Part shown: positions 7,706 to 17,191 of the stretch, in pieces
Numbering within the stretch: the first letter of the stretch is position 1
Layout of the letters: every line of letters starts with the position of its first letter
Assembly: GCA_963661535.1 (NCBI GenBank)
Contig: CAVLCC010000021.1
Span: 1-32,676, forward strand
Length of the DNA: 32,676 nucleotides
Source: CAVLCC01 sp963661535
GTDB taxonomy: Bacteria > Actinomycetota > Coriobacteriia > Coriobacteriales > CADBOM01
Direction: 5' to 3'
Translations under genes and position numbers: made by a program
Notes under the pieces: generated by a model
The model's database searches: none
Told to the model about the DNA's origin: nothing
What the model saw: the letters and a program-made list of their open reading frames with translations, nothing else

Positions 7706-9940
7706 ATGGATACAAAGTCAAATGATAAGTCTGAAGATAAAGCTAGTTTGGTTGAGTCGCTTCCTATGCCTGAAGAAAACTCAACAACAGACCAAACCGC
7801 CTTTGCTAGAAGTGCAACGAACAAAGAGATGCGTGAATTTTTAACCAAAGGTCGCAGCAACAAAAAGTTTGAAGTTGTATCTCCATATGAGCCATCGGGC
7901 GACCAGCCCCAGGCCATACAAAAGCTTTCCAATGGCATAAAAGAGGGCTTGCGCTACCAAACACTTTTGGGCGTAACCGGATCAGGCAAAACATACACAA
8001 TGGCAAAAACCATCGAAAAAGTTGGAAAACCTACGCTTGTGATGGCTCCAAACAAAACACTTGCAGCACAGCTTGCCTCAGAGTTTAGGGAGCTCTTTCC
8101 AAACAATGCTGTTGAGTATTTTGTGAGTTACTACGACTACTATCAGCCAGAGGCTTATGTTGCAACTACCGACACATTTATTGAGAAAGACTCATCTATA
8201 AATGAGCAGGTTGAAAAGTTGCGTCATCAAGCCACATCTGCATTGCTATCTAGAAATGATGTTATTGTGGTTGCAAGTGTGTCTTGCATTTATGGTATTG
8301 GCTCGCCGCAAGACTATGCTGGAATGGCAATCTTTTTAAACCAAGATGTTGCACTTGAACGCGACGATTTTATCCATGGTCTAATTGATATCCAATACGA
8401 TCGCAACGATTATGAACTACAACGTGGTACATTTAGAGTAAGGGGGGACATTGTGGACGTGTTTCCTCCTTATGCAGAAAATGTAATTAGAGTTGAGTTT
8501 TTTGGCGATGAGATTGACTCAATCAAAGAAATTGACAGACTGACAGGGGAGGAGTTAGGGGAATTTGGCAAAATTCCAATTTGGCCATCTTCTCACTACG
8601 TTACTGAGCGAGAAAAACTAAATGAGGCTATAAAAACTATTGGAGACGAGCTTCAAGTTCGTTTGGCGGAGCTAAAAGAAGCTGGAAAGCTCCTAGAGGC
8701 TCAGCGTTTGGAGATGCGCACAAATTACGATCTAGAAGTCTTGCAAAACCTAGGCTTTTGCAGCGGAATTGAGAATTATTCTCGACATCTTGATGGACGA
8801 AATCCAGGGGATCCTCCATATACTCTGGTCGATTATTTTCCACAAGATTTTGTTTGCTTTATAGACGAAAGCCATGTAACCGTGCCTCAAATTAGGGGTA
8901 TGCACGAGGGGGACAGGTCTAGAAAAGTTACTCTTGTTGAACATGGGTTTAGGCTTCCTAGTGCCCTAGACAACAGACCTCTTAGATTTGACGAGTTTGA
9001 GGACAGAGTTCCGCAATTTGTATATGTTTCTGCTACTCCTGGAGATTATGAAAAGCGCGTTAGCGAGAACAATGTTGAGCAAATTATTAGGCCTACAGGC
9101 CTTTTGGATCCTGAAGTAGAAATTAGACCTACCAAGGGACAAATTGACGACATTACAGATGAAATCATAAAGCGTGCTGACCAAAAAGAACGTGTGCTAG
9201 TTACTACTCTTACAAAAAAGATGGCAGAAGATCTAACGGACTATATGCTAGATCAGGGCATTCGTGCAAGATATATGCACAGCGACACAGGAACTCTAGA
9301 GCGTGTTGAGATTTTGCGTGACCTTAGACTTGGTGAGTTTGACGTTTTGGTGGGTATAAATCTTTTGCGAGAGGGGCTGGATATTCCTGAGGTATCTTTG
9401 GTTGCAATTTTGGACGCAGACAAAGAGGGATTTTTGCGAAATGAACGCTCGCTAATTCAAACGATAGGTCGTGCGGCAAGAAATGTGTCTGGTCGAGTAA
9501 TTATGTATGCAGATGTAATAACTGGATCTATCAAAGCTGCTGTTGAGGAGACCAAAAGACGCCGCGATCTGCAGCAAAAGTTCAATGAGAAACACGGTAT
9601 TGAGCCCAAGACTATCCGCAAAGCAGTATCAGATATTATACAATATATGGGAGATGACGATGATACAGCACAAGACTTGGCTCCTAATTTAGAAAATGAA
9701 TTTGCGGGAATGTCTAAGTCTGAGATTTTGGCAATTTTGGATTCGCTAGAAGAACAAATGACTAGAGCTTCTGAGGAAATGGACTTCGAAAATGCTGCAA
9801 AACTAAGAGACCAAGTTGTAAAGCTTAAAGCGCAGATAGAAGGAACTGACGAAACTCGTGCACTCGATAATTTAAAGGCCAAGTCTCGCCAAGGTAGTTC
9901 GATTGGGGCAAAAAGACACACAAGGCGTGGTAAGAAATAG
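7706..9940 (+). CDS. uvrB: Excinuclease ABC subunit B
   Basis: A 744-residue DNA-damage recognition helicase-like subunit of nucleotide excision repair. It has Walker A GVTGSGKT at 89-96 and the beta-hairpin signature YYDYYQPEAYV that clamps damaged DNA. The DESH box of motif II follows, then the late helicase motifs around GINLLREGLDIPEVSLVAI and IGRAARN. A C-terminal UvrC-binding (UVR) domain covers about residues 670-715. About 55 residues precede the usual FEVVSPYEPSGDQP start. GGAGA before ATG 7706 supports the long form, though an internal ATG at residue 42 is possible. No uvrA or uvrC lies nearby. Confidence 0.97.
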   Translation: MDTKSNDKSEDKASLVESLPMPEENSTTDQTAFARSATNKEMREFLTKGRSNKKFEVVSPYEPSGDQPQAIQKLSNGIKEGLRYQTLLGVTGSGKTYTMAKTIEKVGKPTLVMAPNKTLAAQLASEFRELFPNNAVEYFVSYYDYYQPEAYVATTDTFIEKDSSINEQVEKLRHQATSALLSRNDVIVVASVSCIYGIGSPQDYAGMAIFLNQDVALERDDFIHGLIDIQYDRNDYELQRGTFRVRGDIVDVFPPYAENVIRVEFFGDEIDSIKEIDRLTGEELGEFGKIPIWPSSHYVTEREKLNEAIKTIGDELQVRLAELKEAGKLLEAQRLEMRTNYDLEVLQNLGFCSGIENYSRHLDGRNPGDPPYTLVDYFPQDFVCFIDESHVTVPQIRGMHEGDRSRKVTLVEHGFRLPSALDNRPLRFDEFEDRVPQFVYVSATPGDYEKRVSENNVEQIIRPTGLLDPEVEIRPTKGQIDDITDEIIKRADQKERVLVTTLTKKMAEDLTDYMLDQGIRARYMHSDTGTLERVEILRDLRLGEFDVLVGINLLREGLDIPEVSLVAILDADKEGFLRNERSLIQTIGRAARNVSGRVIMYADVITGSIKAAVEETKRRRDLQQKFNEKHGIEPKTIRKAVSDIIQYMGDDDDTAQDLAPNLENEFAGMSKSEILAILDSLEEQMTRASEEMDFENAAKLRDQVVKLKAQIEGTDETRALDNLKAKSRQGSSIGAKRHTRRGKK

Positions 9941-9963
9941 TTTTGTGCGAAGCTTTGAGTTTT

Positions 9964-9994
9964 GGGACAAAGTTTAAGCTTAAATTTTTGTCTC
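9964..9994. other. Hairpin after uvrB
   Basis: Arms 9964-9971 and 9987-9994 form an 8-bp stem (gggacaaa with tttgtctc, one wobble) around a near-palindromic tttaagcttaaa. No T-tract follows, so it is not a standard intrinsic terminator. It may end or stabilise the uvrB transcript. Confidence 0.35.
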
Positions 9995-10125
9995 TAACAC
10001 TTGCCTCACAAACCGAAGCGTAAAAAAATTTCTACATAAGATATCCAACAAATAATTTCTAAGTGTGGGTTATTATAGTAGTATCAAACAAAAAAACTTC
10101 AACAAAAATGAGAGGAATAAGAAGT

Positions 10126-11124
10126 ATGCCCGATAAAAATATGCATCTTAAAGATGATGATAATTTATCTAGCAAAAATGATGCGTCTTTAAAAACTTCT
10201 TCTTCAAACTTTTTGTCTGATAAATCCGAAATATCTAATCCAAGCACAGTTTTGCAAAGAAAACGAACAGCTGTTGAGATAAAAGACGCTACAGTAGACG
10301 ATAACTTGCAGCTAGGCAATGGTGTAACTGCTTCAAGTGGCAATCAAGATCCTAACTACTTTAACGTAAAAGACATGGAGGTCGTTGCTCCTAAAATTCG
10401 CAAAAGACGAGCACTAAAAACTTTTTTGATTATTCTAGCCATTGCATTTTTTGTAGTGGTTGGATTTGTTGTTGGAACTGGATCTTTAACCACAAATGCT
10501 TCAACAAAAACCAACAGCAGCAAATCGCAGTCAGTTACAGCTTATAAAAATCTAGGGATTATTGATCTAGAAAGCTTCTATGGCCTTAGCCTAAATCAGG
10601 TTTATGAAAAATTGGGATCATCATTTAAGCTTGAGTCTAACAAACAAGCTCCAACAGGATCAGCTGCTTCAACATATATGATTTTTGTTAACCAAAATGA
10701 GTTGGAAGATCAATGGGCTAGTGCTCCTACGAGAGTAGTTGCCATGCTGGATAGCTCGGGCAAAACAATAGGAGTTGGATATACAGTTTCTATGGATAGA
10801 GCTGGTTTTGAAACGGAAGACTTTTCTGATTTAGTAGGAACAGACGAGGCGCTTTTAGCCACACTAGACGCGGCAGGAATTTCTGATGTTGTTACAACTT
10901 ATACTGCTCCAGACCCGCAGACTTATACAACTTATGCAGATCCAAAAGCTAACACAAAGCAAGTCTCTAGATATTCAACGACGTTTACAGGAGCAACTGG
11001 ATATACAAATCTTCCCGACACTTGGTCGGTTACTTTTGAATACAACTATATGCACGAGACAGAAGATGGAAGCAAAACACTAAGCAGTGAGCCAATTCGT
11101 ACTATTAATATAGTGTTAGACTAG
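10126..11124 (+). CDS. Unrecognised single-pass membrane protein
   Basis: A 332-residue protein. ATG 10126 is preferred because GAGAGGAA lies about 8 bases upstream, while upstream in-frame ATGs at 10063 and 10108 lack a site. About 95 hydrophilic, Ser/Asp/Lys-rich residues precede a positively charged stretch (KIRKRRALK) and one membrane span (TFLIILAIAFFVVVGFVVG). This predicts a cytoplasmic N-terminus and about 210 residues outside. The outer part, after a Ser/Thr linker, has a compact Tyr/Thr-rich region starting near IIDLESFYGLSL that could be one beta-rich domain. I recognise no family. Its neighbours are housekeeping genes and give no hint. Confidence 0.75.
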   Translation: MPDKNMHLKDDDNLSSKNDASLKTSSSNFLSDKSEISNPSTVLQRKRTAVEIKDATVDDNLQLGNGVTASSGNQDPNYFNVKDMEVVAPKIRKRRALKTFLIILAIAFFVVVGFVVGTGSLTTNASTKTNSSKSQSVTAYKNLGIIDLESFYGLSLNQVYEKLGSSFKLESNKQAPTGSAASTYMIFVNQNELEDQWASAPTRVVAMLDSSGKTIGVGYTVSMDRAGFETEDFSDLVGTDEALLATLDAAGISDVVTTYTAPDPQTYTTYADPKANTKQVSRYSTTFTGATGYTNLPDTWSVTFEYNYMHETEDGSKTLSSEPIRTINIVLD

Positions 11125-11564
11125 GCGCTTTTAACAACGCAAGGCAGCTGATTTAGTATTCCATATCACTCACATCTTGCGAAAGTCGATTTTTGAATAC
11201 AGCCTACCATATTTGCAATTGACTAACATATCCAAAAACTAGTAATATTTAAATGTTGCATCACGGAAATGTTATAACCAATTTATTGGTTTGATATATA
11301 GATTATTGATATAAATAAAGTATTTAGAAGCTATCTAAAAAAAGCGATACATATAGCTTAAATGCATATCGGTGGTCGTACCATGATGTGATACTCATAT
11401 CTTTTGGGCGACTTATTTTTTTGTATACAAGGTTTTCCCAAAACGATTTATGAAGTCTAAAGGCAAGATTGCGAAAATAAGCAGGTCAAGTCGCAAATAA
11501 GCAACCTATGTTTTTAGACAGAGCAATACATTTTAAGACAGGAAAAAAGAAAGGAGCTAAAAAG
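11125..11564 (+). other. 440-base intergenic region and long leader of rny
   Basis: No gene is supported here. It holds a possible promoter (11219-11248), a small hairpin aaccaa/ttggtt at 11276-11291, and two near-direct copies of gc(g)aaataagca at about 11471-11483 and 11493-11503 just before the RNase Y start. If the promoter is right, rny has a leader of roughly 300 bases. I see no tRNA or recognised riboswitch in it. Confidence 0.4.
11219..11248 (+). promoter_or_regulatory. Putative sigma70-type promoter upstream of rny
   Basis: TTGACT at 11219-11224 and TAATAT at 11243-11248 are separated by 18 bases. The -35 is good and the -10 matches four of six positions. Confidence 0.35.
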
Positions 11565-13097
11565 ATGCCAGAGTGGGTTTTGATAATTATTTTTGTCATA
11601 GTTGGTATCGCTGTTGGCTTCGTTGTTTCTTCCGTTCTTTCTAAAAGCAAGTCTCAAAAAGCACAAGGAACTGCAACAGAAATTCTTGAAAAAGCCAAAA
11701 AAGATGCCGAAACAATTAAACGCGAGGCAGACATTGAGGCAAAAGACAATGCTTATAAGCTAAAGAACGAGATGGAACGCGAGATTGCCGACAAGAAAAA
11801 AGAAATTTCTCAACAAGAAAACAGGCTTATCCAAAGGGAGGATACTCTAGATAAGCGTTCTGAAAATCTTGATAACAGAGAAAATCAAATTTCTGCGTTG
11901 CAAAATCAGGTTGAACAAAAAGAACAAGAGGTTTCTAACGCGCTAGAGGAGGCAGCAGAAAAGCTTGAAAAGATTGCTTCTATGAGCAAAGAGCAAGCTA
12001 AAGAAGCACTTATTGAGCGTGTAAAAAGCGATGTAAGCAAAAAAGCTGCAAAAATTATTAGGCAAAGCGAGGCTCAAACTAAGCTTGAGGCTGACAGAAA
12101 AGCTCGCGATATCTTAAGCCTTGCAATACAGCGTGTTGCAGCAGACCATACTTCAGAGCACACAATTTCTTCTATTCCTATACCATCTGATGATCTAAAG
12201 GGTAGAATTATTGGTCGCGAGGGTAGAAACATTAGAACATTTGAACAAATCACTGGCGTAAATTTGATTATCGACGATACTCCAGAGGTTGTTGTTATTT
12301 CTAGTTTTGACCCAGTAAGGCGAGAGATAGGAAGAATTACTCTTGAGAATTTGATTACAGATGGTCGTATTCATCCTGCAAGAATTGAAGAGATGTTTAC
12401 TAAGGCTTGCAAGCTAGTTAACCAACAAATTCAAGAAGCTGGCGAAAAAGCAGTCTTTGAGGTCGGAATTCACGACTTTGATCCTGAGATAATTAAAACT
12501 CTAGGTCGCCTAAAGTTTAGAACTTCATATGGACAAAATGTTCTAAAGCACTCACTTGAGGTTGCTTATCTTGCATCTGCTATGGCTAGCGAACTTGGCT
12601 TGGATCCAGTTGCTGCAAAACGCGCTGGACTCTTGCACGATATTGGAAAAGCAATTGATCATGAGGTTGAAGGTTCGCATGCAGTAATTGGTGCTGACCT
12701 AGTTAGGCGCTATGGTGAGCGTCCTGAGATTGTGCACGCAATAGAGGCGCATCACAACGACGTTGAGCCACAGACCGTAGTTGATGTTTTGGTTCAGTCG
12801 GCTGACGCGATTTCTGCTGCAAGACCGGGTGCTCGCAGCGAGTCTCTAGAAAACTACATTAAACGTCTAGAAAAACTAGAGACAATTGCAGACGCTCACG
12901 ACGGAGTTGAGAGAACATACGCTATGCAAGCTGGACGCGAAATTCGCGTTATGGTTGAGCCCGAAAAAATCTCTGACTCAGATGCAACTTTGCTAGCTCA
13001 CGATATTGCAAAACAGATCGAAGATGAGATGCAATATCCTGGACAAATTAAAGTTTTGGTAATTCGCGAAAGCCGTGCAACCGACTATGCAAAATAG
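11565..13097 (+). CDS. rny: Ribonuclease Y
   Basis: A 510-residue membrane-anchored endoribonuclease that starts mRNA decay. ATG 11565 is chosen because AAGGAG lies 8 bases upstream and the protein then begins with the membrane anchor (residues 4-26), as in the family. A long charged coiled coil covers about 35-195, and a KH RNA-binding domain has GRIIGREGRNIRTFE near 213-227. The HD phosphohydrolase domain has the metal-binding pair in LLHDIGKAID (H358, D359) and a later AHH segment. Length is normal. It opens a block that continues with the GHKL ATPase and spoVS genes. Confidence 0.96.
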   Translation: MPEWVLIIIFVIVGIAVGFVVSSVLSKSKSQKAQGTATEILEKAKKDAETIKREADIEAKDNAYKLKNEMEREIADKKKEISQQENRLIQREDTLDKRSENLDNRENQISALQNQVEQKEQEVSNALEEAAEKLEKIASMSKEQAKEALIERVKSDVSKKAAKIIRQSEAQTKLEADRKARDILSLAIQRVAADHTSEHTISSIPIPSDDLKGRIIGREGRNIRTFEQITGVNLIIDDTPEVVVISSFDPVRREIGRITLENLITDGRIHPARIEEMFTKACKLVNQQIQEAGEKAVFEVGIHDFDPEIIKTLGRLKFRTSYGQNVLKHSLEVAYLASAMASELGLDPVAAKRAGLLHDIGKAIDHEVEGSHAVIGADLVRRYGERPEIVHAIEAHHNDVEPQTVVDVLVQSADAISAARPGARSESLENYIKRLEKLETIADAHDGVERTYAMQAGREIRVMVEPEKISDSDATLLAHDIAKQIEDEMQYPGQIKVLVIRESRATDYAK

Positions 13098-13135
13098 TTT
13101 TTGCGAAGTTTGTTAATAAATGCTGGAACTAAACA

Positions 13136-14224
13136 ATGCCTGATGATGCTAACAACAAAAACGAGAGCTTGCTTGGATTTATTGAATCTGTTGCAGGAGA
13201 CTCACACGTTAGAGTTGAAGAAAATCTTGGAAATGGCTATGTGCGCCTCAGAAGCTCAGAAGCAGAGAGGCGCCAAGCCAAACAAGATATACGTTCAGTT
13301 GAAGATATTGTTGTAGAGACCCTTAGAAATTCGAGAGACGCCGGTGCAAAAGACATTTTTGTTGCAACAACTAGAGATGGCGACAAACGTATTTTAACAA
13401 TCTTTGATAACGGCTGCGGTATTCCAGAACATATGCACAAAAAGGTCTTTGAGCCAAGGGTTACATCAAAGCTAGATTCTATGTCTCAAGACAGATGGGG
13501 CGTTCATGGTAGAGGCATGGCGCTGTTTTCCATCAAGTCAAATGTTTGCGAGGCTCAAGTAAAAGCTTCTACTCAAGGCAAGGGTTCAGCCTTGTTTTTT
13601 GTTGCAGATACTAGCATTCTTCCAGAAAAAACAGATCAAAGTTCACTCCCACAACTTGGTAGAGACGACAGTGGAACCCTACAAGTTATGCGTGGTCCTC
13701 ACAATATAAACAGAGCCGTGATGGAGTTTTCGATAGATTGTTTGCATGATGTGAATGTTTATCTAGGATCGCCTGCAGAGATTGCTGCAACTCTAATTGA
13801 GTTTGGTTCTAAAGAAGCCAAAGAGTCGGATTTGCTATTTAGTGACAGCGCGAAAGATTTGCCGGTATGTCAAAGATTGGCTGGGTTTGAGTCGGCATCA
13901 GATTTGGTTGAGCGCTGCTGTGACTTGGGTATAGCTATTTCCGAGCGAACAGCACACAGAATTATTCACGGTCAAATCCCTGCTCTAAAAACATTTTATA
14001 AAACAGTTACTTCTAAAAAGGGTGGCGCAAAACCGCTTCCAGATATAACACGCGACTACAGGTCTCTAAAAATTTCTAAAGAAGATATGGGCTCATTTTC
14101 TAGAAAACTAGAAGACGCTTTTGATGTATTAGGAAGCCAGTATTTTATAAATCTTTCAGAAGAACCTAGGATTAAGGTTGGCAAAGACTCTATTAAAGTG
14201 ATTTTTCCAATTGACAAAGAATAA
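13136..14224 (+). CDS. GHKL-type ATP-binding protein of unknown function
   Basis: A 362-residue cytoplasmic protein whose N-terminal half has the Bergerat ATP-binding fold of GyrB, Hsp90, histidine kinases and MutL. The N box is ETLRNSRDAGA (N65), the G1 box is DNGCGIP at 91-97, followed by FEPRVTSK, and the G2 box is GVHGRGMAL at 122-130. No phospho-acceptor domain, sensor or membrane segment is seen, so it is not an ordinary histidine kinase. The C-terminal half is unrecognised. It lies 38 bases after rny and upstream of spoVS. I recall this arrangement from other Coriobacteriia, but its role is unknown. Confidence 0.8.
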   Translation: MPDDANNKNESLLGFIESVAGDSHVRVEENLGNGYVRLRSSEAERRQAKQDIRSVEDIVVETLRNSRDAGAKDIFVATTRDGDKRILTIFDNGCGIPEHMHKKVFEPRVTSKLDSMSQDRWGVHGRGMALFSIKSNVCEAQVKASTQGKGSALFFVADTSILPEKTDQSSLPQLGRDDSGTLQVMRGPHNINRAVMEFSIDCLHDVNVYLGSPAEIAATLIEFGSKEAKESDLLFSDSAKDLPVCQRLAGFESASDLVERCCDLGIAISERTAHRIIHGQIPALKTFYKTVTSKKGGAKPLPDITRDYRSLKISKEDMGSFSRKLEDAFDVLGSQYFINLSEEPRIKVGKDSIKVIFPIDKE

Positions 14225-14476
14225 GAATAAGGTTTTAAACAAAAGAAAGGTATATATCTTTTATGCTTTGACTAATTTTTGCTTTATAAAACCCACGGTT
14301 TAATGCCTGTATACGCTTGATTTTATGCCAATAACGGGGTGTATGGGTCGTTAAGTATCGACATATATAACTATAAGTGAGAAAATCAACAAACAAAATT
14401 TGATTTGCAAATAACTCATGAAGATTTGAAAATCAATATTTGTTTGCAAGAAAAAGTAATCTGAATCGAAATAGTA

Positions 14477-14767
14477 ATGGAATATTTAAAAGTATCATCA
14501 AAATCATCGCCCTCATCAGTTGCAGGGGCAATCGCAGGAATGATTAAAGACGGAGTTCCTGTAGACATTCAATGTGTTGGAGCAGGTGCAGTTAATCAAG
14601 CAGTTAAAGCAATTGCAATTTCTCGCGGGTTTTTATCTCCAATAGGAATTGAGATAGTTTGTGTGCCTTCATTTGCAGATGTTGCAATTAATGGAGACTG
14701 CATGACTGCAATAAGATTTGCTGTAGAGCCAAAATATCTAAATGCTACAAGAAACACAGAAATCTAA
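14477..14767 (+). CDS. spoVS: Stage V sporulation protein S family (SpoVS)
   Basis: A 96-residue protein matching SpoVS along its full length: MEYLKVSSKSSPSSVAGAIA, a central VGAGAVNQAVKAIAISRG and a conserved C-terminal FADV.INGDCMTAIRF. SpoVS has an Alba-like fold and is assumed to bind nucleic acid. In Bacillus it affects spore development, but many non-spore-formers carry it. It overlaps the miaB start by one base (TAATG), so the two are coupled. The 250 bases upstream hold no further gene and no promoter I can defend. Confidence 0.93.
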   Translation: MEYLKVSSKSSPSSVAGAIAGMIKDGVPVDIQCVGAGAVNQAVKAIAISRGFLSPIGIEIVCVPSFADVAINGDCMTAIRFAVEPKYLNATRNTEI

Positions 14768-16155
14768 TGACACAAGGCAGCGTAATGCCAAAAGGTAATC
14801 TATCTAATAAAACGTTTAGGGTTTTGGTATTTGGTTGCCAGATGAACCGCAATGATGCCGAGCTTGTTAGGGGTCTGCTTGCACAAGAGGGAGCCATTGA
14901 GGTTTCATCAGATGTAGATGCAGATATCATTGTGTTCATGACTTGCTGTGTTCGTGAGAAAGCAGACACAAGGGTCATGGGTCAAGTGTCATCCCTAAAA
15001 AATCTCCCAGTTAGAAATAATTCTTCTATAGGAAAGCGCATTGTTGCACTAGGAGGATGCATAGGTCAGCGCGATGGCGAAAAGCTTCAAGAAATTCTGC
15101 CAAACGTAGATGTGGTTTTTGGCACACACAATATAGAGGATTTGCCCTCCCTAATAGAAAAAGCTATAACAGATGGAGGTGTGCAAACCAAAGTTCTAGA
15201 CGATCGCAAGCCTTATGACAGATTTGAGCCAAAGGTACGCGAAAGCAAATTCCATGCATGGCTTCCTATTATGAAAGGCTGCAATAATTTTTGCACCTAT
15301 TGCATAGTTCCTTATGTTCGTGGTCGTGAGATGAGCCGAACCATAGAAGATGTTGTTGCAGATGCAAAGTCTTTGGTTGCAGATGGTGTAAAAGAAATTA
15401 CTCTGCTTGGTCAAAATGTAAATTCTTATGGCCGAGATTTATATGGCGAGCCAAAGTTTGCAGAGATTTTGCATGCTGTGGCAGAAACCGGAATATCTAG
15501 GCTTAGATTTGTGACTAGCCATCCCAAAGATTTGAGCGACCAAACTATTGCTGCTATTGCCGATATACCTAGCGTGATGCCATATTTGCACTTACCTGTG
15601 CAATCTGGCTCCGACAGAATTTTAAAAGCAATGAACAGAAGATATAGTGCTTCTCATTATCTGTCTTTAATTGACAAAGTTAGAGATGCGGTGGGTGATA
15701 TCGCACTTTCAACCGACATAATTGTTGGTTTTCCAGGCGAGACCGATGAAGATTTTGAGCAAACATACGAACTCGTAAAAAAAGTTGGCTATTCCCAAGT
15801 ATTCACTTTTATCTACTCAAAGCGCGAGGGCACTCCAGCTGCAAAAATTGTAGACGATACACCTCGCGAGCAAATCCAAGCTAGATTTGACAAGCTCGTT
15901 GAGGTTGTTCAGCAAAGTGCTTATGAGCAAAATCAGCATGAGCTAGATCAGACTGTTGAGGTTTTGGTTGAGGGAACCTCGGACAGAGATCAAACTAAGC
16001 TTACGGGCAAAAGTCCCAAAAATCAAACAGTTCACTTTGAAATACCGGCTGGCAAGACTGCCGATGATATGATTGGTAACTTTGCCAATGTTCACATCGA
16101 CGTGTGCAAAACTTGGTATCTAAGCGGCACTTTTGTTGGCAATAGCGAGGACTAG
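14767..16155 (+). CDS. miaB: tRNA-2-methylthio-N6-dimethylallyladenosine synthase
   Basis: A 462-residue radical-SAM methylthiotransferase that converts i6A37 to ms2i6A37 in tRNA. The N-terminal domain holds the auxiliary cluster cysteines C24 (FGCQMN), C60 or C61 (MTCCVREKAD) and C98 (GGCIGQ). The radical-SAM triad is C172, C176 and C179 in GCNNFCTYCIVPYVRGR. A C-terminal TRAM domain binds RNA. ATG 14767 overlaps the spoVS stop. An alternative ATG at 14785 has a slightly better upstream AAGG. The next gene, miaA, makes the i6A substrate, so the pair forms a complete pathway. Confidence 0.95.
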   Translation: MTQGSVMPKGNLSNKTFRVLVFGCQMNRNDAELVRGLLAQEGAIEVSSDVDADIIVFMTCCVREKADTRVMGQVSSLKNLPVRNNSSIGKRIVALGGCIGQRDGEKLQEILPNVDVVFGTHNIEDLPSLIEKAITDGGVQTKVLDDRKPYDRFEPKVRESKFHAWLPIMKGCNNFCTYCIVPYVRGREMSRTIEDVVADAKSLVADGVKEITLLGQNVNSYGRDLYGEPKFAEILHAVAETGISRLRFVTSHPKDLSDQTIAAIADIPSVMPYLHLPVQSGSDRILKAMNRRYSASHYLSLIDKVRDAVGDIALSTDIIVGFPGETDEDFEQTYELVKKVGYSQVFTFIYSKREGTPAAKIVDDTPREQIQARFDKLVEVVQQSAYEQNQHELDQTVEVLVEGTSDRDQTKLTGKSPKNQTVHFEIPAGKTADDMIGNFANVHIDVCKTWYLSGTFVGNSED

Positions 16156-16156
16156 C

Positions 16157-17191
16157 ATGTATTCTCTTAGTGAGAATGTTAAATTAGCAGCAAATCTAAT
16201 AGCAACAGAAGCAAAAAATCGAGGTCTCTTAGACGACATCGCAAAAGGCAAACCGCGCTCAATTGCAATATGTGGACCCACTGGAGTTGGAAAGTCGGCT
16301 GTAGCCGAGGGTGTTGCATCACTCTTGAGTGGAGAGATTGTCTCAGCAGACTCAATGCAAATATATAGAGGAATGGACATAGGCACAGCCAAGGTTTCTC
16401 CAAACAAGCGAAGCTGTAAGTATTATTGCATAGATATAATTGACCCTGGAGACATATATTCTGCATCTATGTATCAAGAAGATGCACGAGATGCAATCTC
16501 CAAAATTGTGGCTAAAAATAAAGTTCCCATTGTTTGTGGTGGCACGGGGCTTTATATTAAGGCTGCGCTCGATAATATGGAATTTCCAAAAGGGGAGCAG
16601 GTCGGAAATCCTGTTAGAGATAAATATGAAGAATACGCACGCACCCATGGGGTTTATGCCTTACACGACCTCTTAAAGGAGAAAGATCCTGAGAGCGCCG
16701 AGCTAATTCATCCACACAATGTGAGAAGGTGTGTACGAGCCTTTGAAATGCTTGCGGAAGGCAAGTCGTATGCCAAGCAGGCTTCGGGTATAAAAACGGT
16801 TGTTCCATATATTGACTCGCTATATTATGGTCTTGCTATGCAAACACCCAACTTATATTCCTCAATAAATTGTCGTGTTGATTGTATGATTAAACAAGGT
16901 CTTTTAGACGAGATTCAAAACCTTATAAAGCTTGGATATAAAGATACTATGACATCGATGCAAGCTATTGGTTATAAAGAATTTTTGGATATCTTCGATG
17001 ACCGCGGAGAACAAGCAAAATTGCATCAAGGCGAGTCTTTTGATGAGAAGCTTGCAAGCGCAATTGAGCTGGTAAAGCAAAAAACAAGGCAGTATAGCAA
17101 GCGTCAGAGAACATGGTTTAGGCGCGATGCACGTATCAAATGGCTTTGGATGGATGTAGAAGATGGAATACTTGAGAGAGGTTCGATATGA
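16157..17191 (+). CDS. miaA: tRNA dimethylallyltransferase
   Basis: A 344-residue enzyme that adds a dimethylallyl group to A37 of tRNAs reading UNN codons. It has P-loop GPTGVGKS at 40-47, then SADSMQIYRGMDIGTAK, VCGGTGLYIKA and a late QAIGYKE segment, all hallmarks of the family. About 35 residues before the P-loop are a non-standard extension. I chose ATG 16157 (GAGGA upstream, one base after the miaB stop) over the TTG at 16133, which overlaps miaB by 23 bases. It overlaps dapF by 4 bases (ATGA). Confidence 0.95.
   Translation: MYSLSENVKLAANLIATEAKNRGLLDDIAKGKPRSIAICGPTGVGKSAVAEGVASLLSGEIVSADSMQIYRGMDIGTAKVSPNKRSCKYYCIDIIDPGDIYSASMYQEDARDAISKIVAKNKVPIVCGGTGLYIKAALDNMEFPKGEQVGNPVRDKYEEYARTHGVYALHDLLKEKDPESAELIHPHNVRRCVRAFEMLAEGKSYAKQASGIKTVVPYIDSLYYGLAMQTPNLYSSINCRVDCMIKQGLLDEIQNLIKLGYKDTMTSMQAIGYKEFLDIFDDRGEQAKLHQGESFDEKLASAIELVKQKTRQYSKRQRTWFRRDARIKWLWMDVEDGILERGSI

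Noticed and set aside
11471..11503. Near-direct repeat before rny as an iteron or CRISPR-like array
   Set aside because: Only two imperfect copies with a very short spacer.
13101..13316. 71-codon ORF overlapping the GHKL gene start
   Set aside because: Different frame from the well-supported GHKL protein, with no ribosome binding site.
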